This document shows, one piece after another, positions 45,790 to 58,190 of a stretch of DNA of 64,000 bases. Made by a program: the position numbers and the translations under genes. Position 1 is the stretch's first letter; the number at the start of each line of letters is the position of its first letter. The notes under the pieces are model-generated. The model ran no database searches and was not told the DNA's origin. It was given only the letters and a program-made list of their open reading frames with translations. Origin of the DNA: Canna indica (taxonomy: Eukaryota; Streptophyta; Magnoliopsida; Zingiberales; Cannaceae); the NCBI GenBank assembly GCA_034359265.1, contig CP136896.1, positions 62,259,501-62,323,500 on the forward strand. The letters are read 5' to 3'.

Positions 45790-46145
45790 TCACCAACAGA
45801 CCAAATCCGTCGATAATACCCAAAAATCCGTCGATAATATTGTTACCGACGGAGTATCTGTCGGTAAAAGGCTCCTCGGTATTACCGACGATTTTAATTA
45901 ATCTGTCGATATTATCGACGGATATTTTATTTTGTTGGTAATACCAACAAAGATATTTATCCGTCGGTATTACCAACGGATATTTATCCGTCGGTATTAC
46001 CAACAGATATTTATCTGTCGGTATTACCAACGAATAAATCTGTTGGTAATACCAACAGATATATGTGTCGGTAATACCAAAGTATACATATCTGTCGGTA
46101 ATACCAACAGATACATATCTGTCGGTAATACATGTATATTACCAA
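45790..46145. repeat. CACTA subterminal repeat array, left
   Basis: More than ten copies of (C/T)(T/C)GTCGGTA(A/T)TACCAAC, direct and inverted, at intervals of about 25 bp. Pairs form near-palindromes such as CTGTTGGTAATACCAACAG. These are the likely transposase-binding motifs. Confidence 0.88.
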
Positions 46146-46553
46146 CAGAATCTACCAATTGCTCATTATTGTGTACCTAATCAATCCTCAAGTCATGAAA
46201 TCACATATAAAATAATTTGATAATTCACACGAAATCTTAAAAATAATTTTTGAAATCACACATCATTAAAATCCACACACATAAGAAACTATTGTATACA
46301 AGTAATTTCAAAATACATTGTGCTATTCAAATATTTACATTGTTTCAAAATTTCAAAGTTTCAAAGTTTCAAAGTTTCAAAAATACATAAGATAATTTTT
46401 TCCAAAAAGCTGATCCTTGCACTTCATCTTTTTACCTGCATGTAAAAACAAAAGAAACAATAAGGCAATGAAATAAGGAATACTAAGTTTGTAACTCAAT
46501 GCAAGATAATAAACTGACACTTTAAAGTTGTAAATAAAGTTTGTAACTCAATG

Positions 46554-47940
46554 GAGTTCCTTCGCCGTTACTTCTTTCTCGCCGCATCGAAGAAGGTGGG
46601 GAGAGAAGCGACGGACCTGAATTCGTCTCCTTCTCTCACTCTCGCCCTCTTCCTATCTATCTTTTATTTTGTTTCTTTTTTTCATCTTTATTGATGGAAT
46701 CTCCGGCGACCGGTGAGACGATGACCATGATGGAGGGGCTCCGCGCCTAGATGGACTCCTTCCTTGTCGAAGCTCTGGAGAATCTACGCCATCGTCTCAT
46801 TGCTCTGCGGATGGAGTTTGATATTCAGAGGTTTATGCAGAATCCTCATCAGTATCAATTTGAATTTCAACATTTACCAACTTTCTATCTTAGGTGTGCT
46901 GCCCATCGTGTTGCTCAACACTATGGATTGCAGACTATGACACTAGACAATTCTCTGCAGGTGGTCTAGGCAGCAAGGTCATTGCTAGGAAGACGCCTGA
47001 TAGTAAATTCTCAGCTATCTGTTTATCGCAAGTCCCTGCTGTAAAACAAACTGAAAAGGAGATGTCTAAACAACTTAAGATTGTAATTCGTCCTAGGTCA
47101 GTAAAATTTTCCCCAATTGATGATGCCCAGCTAGGACTTGGAAAAGATATATACCGTAAGATCTGTAGAGGAGCAGATGGAAGACTATGATAGAGCACGG
47201 TTCCGTATTTTTAGTGGTCCTAGTGGTTCAGAAATGGATGTATCTCCATCAACTGATTCAGATAGGGGAAGCATGTCTTCCAACGGGGATGAGCAGGACT
47301 ACACATTAGATGAACTAGAAAAGGCCCTCAGCAAGGATAATGCTTCTAGAGTTGCCATTTTCAGAGATAGAGAGAAGGATCTCTCTGATCCAGATTATGA
47401 CAGGAGCTATCAGAAGTATGTTAGAGGACTAACTCCGTGCCATAATTTTGGTCTCCAAACATGCAATATTCCTCGTCCACCTTTCCTATAGCACGAGCCA
47501 GATATTTCTTCATTCAATCACTTGCCAAGGAACTAGAATTCCTTGAACTATAACCTATCTAACCCAGCTATAAACCCATACTGTGCCTATGGATACAACC
47601 AGAACGTGAGGAATGCTCTCAGCATGCAATGGCCTAGCCCTGCCATGATATACACATACTCCTATGAACACTTTAGGCAGGCCCAGTTTCAGGCGCCATG
47701 ATATCAGCAACCCTTGAGCTTTGATCATCTAAGGAACTGCTAGTCCTAAGAAAGTGTGCAATGACTTTGTTTTCTCTGGAGGTAGAGTAGATGTGGCTTA
47801 TGGTTTGTACTACTAATTTTTAGATATACTTATTTCAGATTTGGTAGTGAGAGACACTACTGACAGTACTATTGTGATTAGATATGATTGTTTGTGTTAT
47901 TTGTTCCAGTGAACTCATTTATCTTTATAACTGCAAAAAA
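46554..47940 (+). pseudogene. Processed copy of an R3H-SUZ domain gene
   Basis: A cDNA-like copy of a plant R3H/SUZ protein gene, read in order without introns: a 5' leader, ATG at 46694, then FLVEALENLRHRLIALRMEF. R3H follows (YLRCAAHRVAQHYGLQTM, Arg and His four apart), then SKVIARKTPDSKFSAICLSQ, the SUZ-like YDRARFRIFSGPSG and a Tyr/Gln-rich C-terminus near 47740. It ends in nine A residues (47935-47943) and is flanked by GTTTGTAACTCAATG (46539-46553 and 47944-47958), the footprint of LINE-mediated retroposition. Breaks include a stop just before 46751, frameshifts near 46960 and 47150, and later stops. The donor would be an RNA-binding R3H protein. A third copy of the 15-mer at about 46486 shows the target was itself repeated. 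Confidence 0.87.
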
Positions 47941-47999
47941 AAAGTTTGTAACTCAATGAAATGAGGAATACCCAACAATACAGCATGCTGAATTGTATC

Positions 48000-48115
48000 A
48001 ATAGTATGCTAAATTCCCAGCATGCTATGTTCAACATGTTCAATTCTCAACATGCTGGATTCTCTGCATGCTATGTTCAGCATGCTGAGATTCTGAGAAT
48101 TCATTCTCAGCAAGT
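48000..48115. repeat. Cluster of palindromic AGCATGCT motifs
   Basis: CAGCATGCTG-type palindromes and variants (GCATGCT, ACATGCTG) occur about eight times in 115 bp, interspersed with TTCAATTC/ATGTTCA. A low-complexity coding repeat (Gln/His-Met-Asn-rich) is possible but no protein is recognised. Confidence 0.7.
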
Positions 48116-48119
48116 TTAA

Positions 48120-48360
48120 TTTAACAAGGAACCTCCTATGTTGGTGCTAGATAGATTCATTTGGTACTAGAGTGGACTTCCTCCAGCCCACGTGAACCCT
48201 AAATGGACTGTGAATTGGTACTAGCTTAATGCATGCATGAATTTGATGTTTTAGTACAAGTCCTTCACTTGGGGGGAGTTTAAGAAGGTCATGTACTCCC
48301 GCAGGTTTGGCCACAACATGCTTGATCTCTTCCTTGCAGAGCTTGACCAAGAAGAAGAAG
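48120..48360 (+). pseudogene. Possible Ty3/gypsy gag fragment
   Basis: In plus-strand frames one reads PPAHVNPKWTVNWY, then FTWGEFKKVMYSRRFGHNM and LDLFLAELDQEEEE. The pattern W-x-E-F-...-R-F-G is typical of retrotransposon gag domains. Stops interrupt it, and a (GAA)n run begins at about 48352. Low confidence. Confidence 0.35.
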
Positions 48361-48975
48361 AAGAAGAAGAAGAAGAAAAAGTTGTTTCAGACTGAATTAA
48401 CTCCTTGAGACTGAAAGAAAAGAAGAAAAAGATAGCAAAAAAAAAATGAAAAGTTGACAGCATGAGGTAGAAGATTAGTGCTTGTTTTGTGAGGTGAGGG
48501 GTGGATTTTATCATCCTTGTTTTGTGAGAAATATTGACCTGTTGATAGTGGGGAAAATCAACTCTTGAATAATAATTATGCTCCATAATCAATTAGGCAA
48601 GATGCACAAGAACATATCAGAAATATTGTCTTATGCAATGGCTTAGTAGATATTGTTTAGTGAATCCAAAATTGTTGTTTCATCTAATGGACTAAGCATT
48701 TAGATGGAATAAATAAAAACTTAAGATGATATAGAGTGGGAGGTCATATGTTTGAATATTGTCTGTCTAAAGAAATATTTACTCCTAGTTAATCCAAGTT
48801 CTACATGTTGGAATTGTTCCAACATGTGAAGGGAAGTTTCAAGAATACAAATAAATAGATTCAAGTTAACTTTAGATGGAATGACATTGAAAAAAAAATT
48901 AAGAGGCTAAAAGGAGGGGCAACAACTTATAAAAAGTACTTGATAAGAGTAAATATTATAGACTTGTAACTGTAC

Positions 48976-51797
48976 CTTATCTAGGTATGAATCCAGACAT
49001 GGAATTCGCCGCTTAAACATAATCAACTGCAAGGAAAATAACATTAAGATATGAAGAAAAAAACAAATTTTAATGATGTGAATCGGTAAGAATGTTAAGG
49101 AATTAAATGGGGAGACCAAGCAGTGGATTGGAAGGAGGAGATGGTGGGGGTCAAAAGTAAGAAGAGGAGAGAAAAGAGATAATGGGTTTCACATGGTTCA
49201 AACATCAATTTATCAGGTTTAAGTTGACCACATTAATATCAAAGAGGAGTAGAGTGAAGGGAATTATAATCTGTTCCACAATGAAATAACCAAAGGCACC
49301 AGAAAAATATTCTTCCAGATTCCAGTTATAAAGAGAGAAGCAATTGCAATATATGAATGGTAGAAAATTAAATTTTGAAGAATAAAAATTATTAATCAAA
49401 TGTCAAATTCCTTCCTACGCATAGACAAGGCCAAAGTATACTTAACAAAGATGAATATCATGAAAAGAATATAAGAATACCTGGTGTTGGTGTATTATAC
49501 GAATCATAAGCATCAAACCGATAGCATCATAATAATTTGGAAGTACTGTGTTGAAATGTTCATCTATCACTTGAAATGATCCTGTAGAGAAACAAGGGAA
49601 ATTTCTTTATGTTTCTATTTTTTGTTAAGGAAATTGTAATTATTTTTAAAGAACGAAACTTGATCGAAGACACAAGTGACCATAACACCCAAGCACACGT
49701 GACACATATACACAGGTACATGTATTCTTGAGACTGTTACATTGTAATTTAAATTGCAGCACTTCATTTTGAAAAATGAATTAAAATTTTAATAGCATGT
49801 ATGTAATTTGAGGTACTTACCTTTTAGTAGGTCAGAAATGGCTAATCAATAAAAGAAGTTATATCCTATTGCAATAACCTACCTATATAATGCTAAAATC
49901 TTGACCTCGAGCTCTTAATTGTTAGTTGAAATAAATAATCCATCAAAGTGTATCATGAGTTAGTCTAGGTTCATAAACAAATAAGCTAGGTAGCATTTTC
50001 ATGTATGAAAAAGGGACATTTATAAGACATTCTTCATTAGTTAATCATTCTTTGTTCAGTACTTCAGTCCTAATCTTCTTTCTTAAATGAAGTATTTTTT
50101 GAGTACGGTAAGATTGATTGATCGATCACTTATCAAAAAAAACTTAGCTTTTATGAAAGAGCCAGCTTATACCTTATACTCAAGCTAAACATATTAAATT
50201 GACTTCAATTAACTTAATTGGAGTATATATTTTGCAATTAGTGGAATAATATGTATGAGCATGATCTCCTATTCTCTTACCATGTTAAGCTTGAGTAGGT
50301 AACCACTTATCCCAAACCCTCCATTCTATTTTAATTCAATTTTTCTTTATTTTCATTTTCCAACTTATTTATGTCAATCCTAATCAATTAAATAAGCTCT
50401 CTTTCTCCTTAGATTTTAGCACTTCTAGTCCCTTCCACTAAGTTCTCTTTTCCCTACCAATCTCAACACTAATTTTCTTATAATTCCCTTGCTTTTCACT
50501 TTTTTTTCTCCTTCAATCTACTTTAATGTCCTACTTTACGTGCTATTTTTTACTTCTTTTTTTCTAAGTTTCATTCCCTGAATCATGCCATAAAATCATT
50601 TTGCCAAAAAAATAATAAATTTTTTTGTGTGTATATATCATGAATTGCACATTAGTTGGATTCGAGTTATCGTGTTATGCTTTGAACAATTTTAACTATA
50701 CAGCACAAAGAGCACAACTGAAATACCTGCAAATATTTCTTGGAACATAGATTCTTCACCAAAAAATTCATCACAGAAAAGATACCTGAAGCAAAAAACC
50801 AAAATGCATCATTCTAGAAATTGTATATTTCTCCAACACATAATATACTGAACAGAGGCAAATAAATAATACTTTGAAGTCGCAGTGTCCAAACACCTAA
50901 AGAGAACCTCATATGGATATTTAACAGAGTTAGCTTCAGCTATATGTGGGATCAATGCAGGCTGATCAATTTCCTAAGAATTGCAGAGATAAGTCATAAA
51001 CCTTTTAACTATACCTGTTTTGTTGTGGAGGAGAAAGATGCCTTGTCAGATGTACTTGTTTAAAATGAGGAAAGGCTTTCAATTATACCTATTTCATTCC
51101 TAAGAAAGTGTATGTTGTTATTAGCATGAAGCAAGACCACTGTTTGTTTCATGAGCCTTAGAAAATCAAGTATGAAAAACATAAGAGATCAAAGCAATGG
51201 TTGGGTGAGAAATTCAAAATGTTTTAGCATGTCTATGAACAATAATGTATGAATGAAACTACACTTAGCAAGGACAAAAAAATAAATGCATCTAAAGGGA
51301 GAATGCTTGAAGCTTCTTTCAGAAAGAGATATCAAGGTACCATTTGAATTTCATAGTAGCATGATGCATGCTAAATGAAAAATGGTTAGCATGCAACAGT
51401 TTCGTTGCATTGTATTGAATTATCATATATTGAAAATGAGATGATTTTTATATGGAGAACAATATGCTAAAGAATGATGACTTTTTCAAATAAAATATCT
51501 TGAAGAAAAATTTCAAACTATAGAAGGAAAAACCAGGAAATGTTCTGAAAATCTACAAACACAAGGATCTAGAAATTAATTGGATGAAGTGAGCTATAGA
51601 TTTTTGCTAAATACCTTCAAGATATTTATTCTTTCACCTAAAGCAAAAATAACAGAACGGTACTTCAAAGGTTCTCTTCCTCTTAAGAGAAAATCAGTGC
51701 TCCTAGTTTCAACTCCAATTAGGTATGTTGCAGTTGCAATATCTAGCTGCAGTTTCTCTAGCGTTTGAATATATGCCCTAAAATGTGCACTCAAGAT
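48976..51797 (-). pseudogene. Captured VPS52 gene segment (five exon blocks, introns kept)
   Basis: On the minus strand, blocks matching the plant VPS52 (GARP/EARP tethering complex) protein lie in gene order with intron DNA between them. They are 51797-51615 (LSAHFRAYIQTLEKLQLDIA), 50973-about 50893 (EIDQPALIPHIAEANSVKYP), 50785-50727 (YLFCDEFFGEESMFQEIFAG), 49581-49481 (VIDEHFNTVLPNYYDAIGLM) and 49026-48976 (LIMFKRRIPCLDSYLDK). Most borders keep AG/GT. The second block appears shortened and lacks a good donor. Both protein ends are missing. Kept introns show DNA-level capture, unlike the neighbouring R3H copy. Confidence 0.85.
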
Positions 51798-53903
51798 CTG
51801 GCAAAATCAAATGAGGACAATCAAAAATATAGTTCGGGCCTAAGAGTCATGTCCACTCCAAGAACATGACTCTCTAAGAAATCAATCACAACTCTCTAAG
51901 AATAATCTATGAAATCTGGATAAATTTAAAGATTAAAGAAATTTACTTGAAATCAGCAGAAATATGAAGAAAAATGCAAGAAAGCTAATATTTTTAGTGC
52001 TTTCTTAACATGCAAGAAAGCAAAAATCGCAAACCTGCAATCTTTGGTTGCTTTTTTTAGCCCAAAAAATAGGAAACATGCAACAAGCCATCGCTACAAC
52101 GGGAAAAGAAAAGTTGTCTTATTTCTGAAAAGAAATCAGCATTATTGAGCACTCCGATACATCAAAGCTAAAAATAGTCAAAAGAAAGATTGAGTCACGA
52201 CATCTTTATTATGAATCACCATGGCAATATCTGGTTGAGTAAAAATAAGATAGCATTTAATTTATATACAAAGACCAATTTGCACATTCACTAAGCTATC
52301 ACTACTGCTCCAAGACCTCTAACAGGTCTGTTTAGCATTAATCAGACATCTTACAGCCTACTATATACTAAGATTTGTATAACAGTCAAAACCAATTTTG
52401 TATTACTTCAAAGGCTCATATTCTTTCTTGTTCATAACCGAAAAAATGACTTAGAGCAAATAAACTCCCCCTAGCTACTAATTCTTTGATATATTGGATA
52501 CACTATATACTCCAGCTATAATTAGATTCTCTTTGTCCGATCTAGCGTATGAGATGTTCTTGCATTTTCCACCGGTAGTTGAATCAAAATATTATTATAT
52601 TATATATCACTTATTTAGATTTTGTAAGGTATTTTATTGTATTGTCTTAATCAATGTATGTCCAACATTAGTTGTAGTGGGATTTTCAATGTGAAACTAA
52701 ATAAATAAAATTAAGAACTAGTGACTCATAATATCATTTTTTCCTAATATTAATGTTCATAATTATCATTTTTTCTAATATTAATGTTCATCTTGATATC
52801 AGTAGACCATTCAATGGTCTACTGCAAATTAATTATGAAGAAGAAGATTCATGCTACTAGACATGCAATTTATGTTTATATAAATAAAGACACAATATCC
52901 ATGCTTAAATTTTATGATAATGACAACATGATCAGAGCATAGAATTTCACTTTTGTTTTTAAAGAAACCAAATAACGATACTTAATGAAGAAAGACCAAA
53001 TGAAAACATTCAATAATTAATTCACATGAATATTTCAAAGACTATTTCAAAGGCTATTACCTTTTTCTTGCATATCTCTCAACCTGATTTTGAATTAGTG
53101 AACAACAACCAAATGGTCTAGAAAGTAGAAAGGAAAGAGGGCTACCTTTCCTGCACCACAGAACAACAAACCAAGCCATTAGAATCTTCAGTATATGACA
53201 ATGAAAAGAGAAGAAGCTAACTTCGCAAAAAAAGTCAAATCCTTGCCATCAAAAACTAAGAAATTACCATCTTTAAGTCAGTAAAAGCGAATTAAAACGA
53301 AAGATCTTTAAAGATGGAGTTGTGATATGCTGCTCAACAAAAATCTGAAATTTGATTTTGTAGAAATTGCACAATATCAAGGAAGAAACGCCCTCAACCA
53401 AAACATATGAGCAAAACAAAGAAGAACAGATTTTATTTATGGACTATGAGCCAAGGAATCGAGCAAAACATCTAAGTAGAACAAATCAACCTAGTTATGG
53501 ATTTGTATTTCCCTACTTGCTTGACCAGATCATGGAGAGTGAAGGGAAGGGAGGCGAGGAAGGGAGGAGAGCGAGGTGTTGTCGTCATGAGAGGAGAGTG
53601 AAGGGAGGTGGGGAAGGGAGGAGAGAGAAGAAATTTGTCAGAGAGGAGAGCAGGAAGCGCGAAAGGGAGGCAGGATAATGAAATTTGTCGGCTAAAAAAT
53701 TTAGGGTACGAGAAAAATAAGACATAAATAAATGGGGGAAGGGAGTCGTCGGCTGGAAATGTAATATGCAATGAAAAATTATAAATTAGTCGTCTAAATT
53801 ATCAATGAATTTTTTATCCGTTGATAAATTTGTTGGTAATACCAACGAAATAGGTCCGTCGGTAATAAATCCGTCGGTGATACTATATTTTCTTGTAGTG
53901 AAT

Positions 53904-55344
53904 TACACTCAAAATTCCATCTATACATCTTTAGTTAATTAATTTTTAAATATTTCAATTCCTTAATTGAAACGGTTAAATTTGAATTCTATTTATTTAT
54001 GATTTTTAGCTAGCTTTATTCATTTAAAAATTTAGATTAAATATTAATATGATATTAGATAAGATGAATTATATATTTGAAAATATTTTTAATTATTGAT
54101 CCACACATTCGAAGTAAGAGACCTATGTCAAATATTTTTGTATTTTTACATATGATTATTATTTATTAAAATATTCTTCTTTTTATGTTTAGTTGATTTT
54201 TAATTTTTTTTTTTTGATATTATGCATTTGTCAAGAAAATTTTGAAATCTCAAGTGAAATTTGATTATATATTATTAGTAGAATATTAAACATATAGTTA
54301 TACATTATAATTTTATTTCATGTTCTTAATTGTATGTTATACTACATATACTATACTTTTATTACTTCTGTATTGTCATTTTTATTTGGTTGTTTATTAT
54401 AAATAAAAGTAGATATGATTTTCTTAGAGTTTTGTTGTTAACATTTTTAATTTAATTTGTAACTTTATATTTGTTTGATATAACCAAAATCTAAATATTA
54501 TATATAATGATAGATTTAAACTTTGTCCTTATCTTTACTATTTATTATTTCATATTTATGATTTAGAAGATACATTAAAAAATTACACATTTTATAATTA
54601 GATTTCTTGAGGTTTTTTATTATTTTTTTAATTTGGTTCATATTTCACATTTTTAGCAAATCTAATTTAACAACTAGATATTATTATTATATTTAAATAT
54701 AATAATTATTTGTTGAATAATATTATAACAACATTTATATATTATATTAGTTATCATTGCTATTATATTATTGTATTTGATATATTGTTTATTAAATATC
54801 TAAACTTTTACTTTTATCATCTTTAATTTCATTCGAGTTTTAATTTTTTTCATTACATTTTTTGGTTTATATTGATGTATATATATCATATTTTCTCTTA
54901 GAAATTCAAACTCTAAAATAGATTAACTATATATATACTTATACAATTTTTAAGTTTTCTTACCTATTATATATATATATATATATTATATTTATATTAT
55001 TACTATTACTTTTATATTTTATTAGTTATATATTATTCATTATAGACTAAGAAAATATTATTTTTCATTAACTTAATTTCATTCTCACGTTTTTTTTTTG
55101 TTTTTTTAAACATTCACAATTTAGAAGAAATTTAAAAATCCGAGTCAAAGCAATTATAAATACCTAATATATATGAAAAAAACTCGTGAATGTTGTATTA
55201 AGACAAATGATATGATAATCAAGTGGTATGTGAGAAGTCGAACAGTTTTTAAGGAAATATAATTCGATGTCCCATTAATGCAATTAATTTTAAAATATAT
55301 ATATATATAGTTTTATTGCCCTTAATTTGTGCAAATATTAAGTT
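53904..55344. other. AT-rich DNA without genes
   Basis: About 1.4 kb of very AT-rich sequence with short TA runs (for example near 54970). No gene or terminal structure recognised. Confidence 0.5.
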
Positions 55345-55502
55345 TTTGAAGTAAAGAGGATGACTTGGTGTTCTGGTAAACTGTCCACTTGTAACTTGGG
55401 GTGTCATGAGCTCCAACTATGAAAAAAAGCATCTCTTATAATGCAAGAAAAAGGCTATGATCATCAATCCTCCTCAAAGCTTACAAGAGTGGATTTTTTT
55501 TT
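55345..55502 (+). mobile_element. Degenerate tRNA-derived SINE (Au-like)
   Basis: A head like a tRNA promoter (TGTTCTGGTAAACTG for box A, GTGTCATGAGCTCCAAC for box B) is followed by AGCATCTCTTATAATGCAAG and AAAAAGGCTATGATCATCAA. That is the order seen in plant Au SINEs (AATGCAAGG, then AAGGCTG(C/T)GTACA). It ends AGAGTGGA and a poly(T) run at 55493-55502. No target duplication was found. Confidence 0.5.
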
Positions 55503-56457
55503 TAATAAAAAAATGATTTTATAATCCAACTATTACAAAGCGTAAACGCAATAATATACGCATAAGACGTATTACAAGACGTACAAAGACGTGAAAAAGA
55601 CGCACAAAGTACTATAATTAGAAATTGAACTCAAGACCTAGACAACATACCCAGATGCTACTTCCACTTGAGCACAAGTGGATTCACCCCTCTCTATTAC
55701 TTTTTTTGTAAATTTATTATTTAATTTGGCCTTTCATAATTTTCAAAATTTTAAAACAAATTAAATATACAAATTAATTATATATTTTATTTTTCAATTA
55801 TTTCAGTTATATATATTTTATATTTTATATTCTATTACTATTTTAAATTCCATTTAGTTATTTATCTATTATTTAAATACAAGGATAAATATTATTTTTT
55901 ATTAACATGATTTTTAAGTTTCTATTAAATTATTTAGGTTGAGCCTTTATGTTTTACTTTCATGTTAGATATTACAGTCAGATAAATAATGTTTTAATCA
56001 TTTTTTAAATTTTCTTTTTTGTATTTTATTTACTTTCACTTTTTGATCTATATCAAAACCGTACTTTTCTTAAACTATTATTCTTTATAATTATTTTTAA
56101 CTTGTTGAGTAGATTATTTTAAGTGTTTATGTTTAATATTATTTCTTTCATTAATTTATGTTTATTATTGTATTTTTTTGTTTGAAAAAAATGCATCCAC
56201 ATTTATTAAATATTTACTATTTTTTTATTGTGTATATTAAATTTTACAATTTCTGTTGAATTTAAATTTGACCTTTATTTTTATTTTTAAATTTATTAAT
56301 GCATGATTTTATATTCATATTATAATTATAATATTTAATTACATTTATTCATTATATCTTTTATATATAATCAATTTCACAATTCTTTGATAAAAAATAT
56401 TTTATACAAATTTTTATTCCGTTGAAAAATATAATAATTTTTTCTTTTTTGAAATTG
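55503..56457. other. AT-rich DNA without genes
   Basis: Apart from a GACGTA-repeat patch at 55560-55605, the stretch is AT-rich with no recognised feature. Confidence 0.5.
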
Positions 56458-56462
56458 TACTT

Positions 56463-56725
56463 TATTAAGCTAAGAGAACAGAGATAGAGAAACAACTTTC
56501 TCACTTCATCAAAAGAAAAACTCAATCTAAACAGTACAAAATTATCTATTTATACAAATCTAATAACTACCAGTGAGTGAAGCTAAACTACTAACAGCTA
56601 AACTAAACTATCTAACAGAAACATCAGTTAAAATGTAACTAAGCTAAATTACCTAACAAGAATAACAGTAGTAGTGGAACTTTAACTTTTTGATAATGCT
56701 GAGCACATGCTTATGTACTTCATTA
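56463..56725 (-). repeat. Copia 3' LTR (263 bp)
   Basis: Matches the 5' LTR at both ends, but has about 90 bp in the middle (about 56572-56665) that the 5' LTR lacks. The pol frame runs into its first part. Confidence 0.88.
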
Positions 56726-57236
56726 GGCCCCCGCAAGCTGGCAGTGAATACATCATGAACTCCCAGCTTGGACAGAAAAGCTTTAAAAGTAGGTGCATGT
56801 TGAGACTTAGTGAAAAAGTCTGCTAATTGTTGACTGGATTTCACAAAGAGCAGATGAATAATGCTAGTCTTTAGCTTCTCTCTTACAATGTGACTGTCAA
56901 TTGCTATATGTTTAGTTCTTTCGTGAAAATAAGATTATTAGCTATGTGAAGTGCAGATTGACTATCACAAAAAATGACTACTGGTTTGGGATGCTCTACT
57001 TGGAGATCATTGAGCAAGTATAGAAGCCATTGTAATTCACATGTTGCAGATGCTAGAGCTCTATATTCAGCTTCAGTTGATGATCTGGAGATGGTATTTT
57101 GCCTTTTAGATCTCCATGAAATCAATGACTTTCCTAGGAACACACATAATCCAGTCACACTTCTTCTAGTTACATGACATGTAGCCCAATCAGAGTTTGA
57201 AAAAGCCTTGAGTTCAAGGACTGAAGTAGATGACAA
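56653..57236 (-). pseudogene. Copia RNase H
   Basis: GLCVFLGKSLISWRSKRQ, SRSSTEAEYRALA and FCDSQSALHIANN are the standard motifs. A frameshift and stops near 56904 separate them from the tail QQLADFFTKS, where the family has KSSQQLADFFTK. A stop also precedes the domain near 57246. Confidence 0.9.
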
Positions 57237-57245
57237 AAAAATACC

Positions 57246-58040
57246 CTAACTTGGACAACCCTTAATGTATCTTAACACCCTATGAAGTTGGTGAAGGTCA
57301 GCTTCAGTAGGATGTTTTAATTTATGTGAAAGTTGATGAACAACATGTGTTAAGTTAGGTCTAGTATGTGTCAAATAGAGAAGCCTTCCAACTAGTTGCC
57401 TATAAATTGTTGCATCAATCAATTTGTCTGCTGATTGAGCTGATGGTTTGAAATTTGGAACTGCAGGTGTCTGAGTTGGCTTGCTACCAAGAAATCCGGT
57501 GTCTGCCAAGAGTTTCAGGGCATACTTTCTTTGACATATGTTGATTCCAGCCTTTGTCCTCGATATCTCAAGTCCTAGAAAGTATTTCAACTTGCCCAAA
57601 TCCTTTATCTTGAATTCATCATGAAGGTAAGCCTTGATTGCATCAATCTGCTGTGTGTCATCACTAGCTAGGATAACATCATCCACATATACTAAAAGTG
57701 CTATGAATGATTTACCAGTCTTCTTAATGAACAAGCTAGGATCAGCAGATGCATTAGTAAAGCCTTTAGAAAGCAATGCTTGAGATAATTTAGCATGCCA
57801 TTGTCTACTTGTCTGTTTAAGGCCATAAAGAGACTTTTGAAGTTTACAAACCTGACCTAGAACGTCTGATTTGAAGTCTTGTGGTAACTGCATATACACC
57901 TCATCCTCTAAGTCTCCATGGAGAAAAATATTGTTAATGTCTAACTGAGCCAGATGCCAGTTTCTTACAGCAACTACAACAAGTAATGTCCTTATCGTTG
58001 TCAATTTAGCAACTGGACTGAATGTTTCTAAATAATCCAC
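57246..58040 (-). pseudogene. Copia reverse transcriptase
   Basis: TFSPVAKLTTIRTLL opens the domain, LDINNIFLHGDLEDEV follows (Ile where Ala is usual), and LLVYVDDVILAS holds the intact catalytic YVDD. A Gln-to-stop change just before it (FT*QEGVDYLETF) and two further stops upstream near 58190 and 58078 cut it from integrase. Confidence 0.92.
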
Positions 58041-58190
58041 TCCTTCTTGCTAAGTAAACCCCTTGGCCACAAGTCAGGCCTTATACCTTTCAAGTGTTCC
58101 ATCAGCATGATATTTCACCTTGTAGACCCATTTGCATCCAATAGCAACTTTTGCTGGAGGCAATTGAGTTAAGGACCAAGTATGGTTGGT

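Larger units (their letters stand above)
45770..53900. mobile_element. 8.1-kb CACTA element carrying host-gene sequence
   Basis: The left end CACTACAAGAAAATAGGG and inverted right end CACTACAAGAAAATATAG share 15 terminal bases. The target duplication is AAT on both sides (45767-45769 and 53901-53903). Subterminal arrays of CCGTCGGTAATACCAAC-type repeats in both orientations occupy about 45790-46145 and 53815-53890, as expected for transposase binding. No TPase is recognisable, so it is non-autonomous. Inside are a processed R3H-SUZ copy and a VPS52 gene segment. The 52000-53700 part holds no recognised gene, except an exon-like block on the minus strand near 53040-53110 and a purine-rich tract (53530-53690). 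Confidence 0.9.

Noticed and set aside
53040..53110. Exon-like block on the minus strand (acceptor, short frame with RPFGCCSLIQNQVERYARKR, donor)
   Set aside because: It looks like an exon but I could not match it to VPS52 or any other protein with confidence, so it is not listed as a gene.
53472..53771. Minus-strand frame near the right CACTA end as a possible transposon gene
   Set aside because: It covers a purine/pyrimidine tract and has no similarity to known CACTA proteins.
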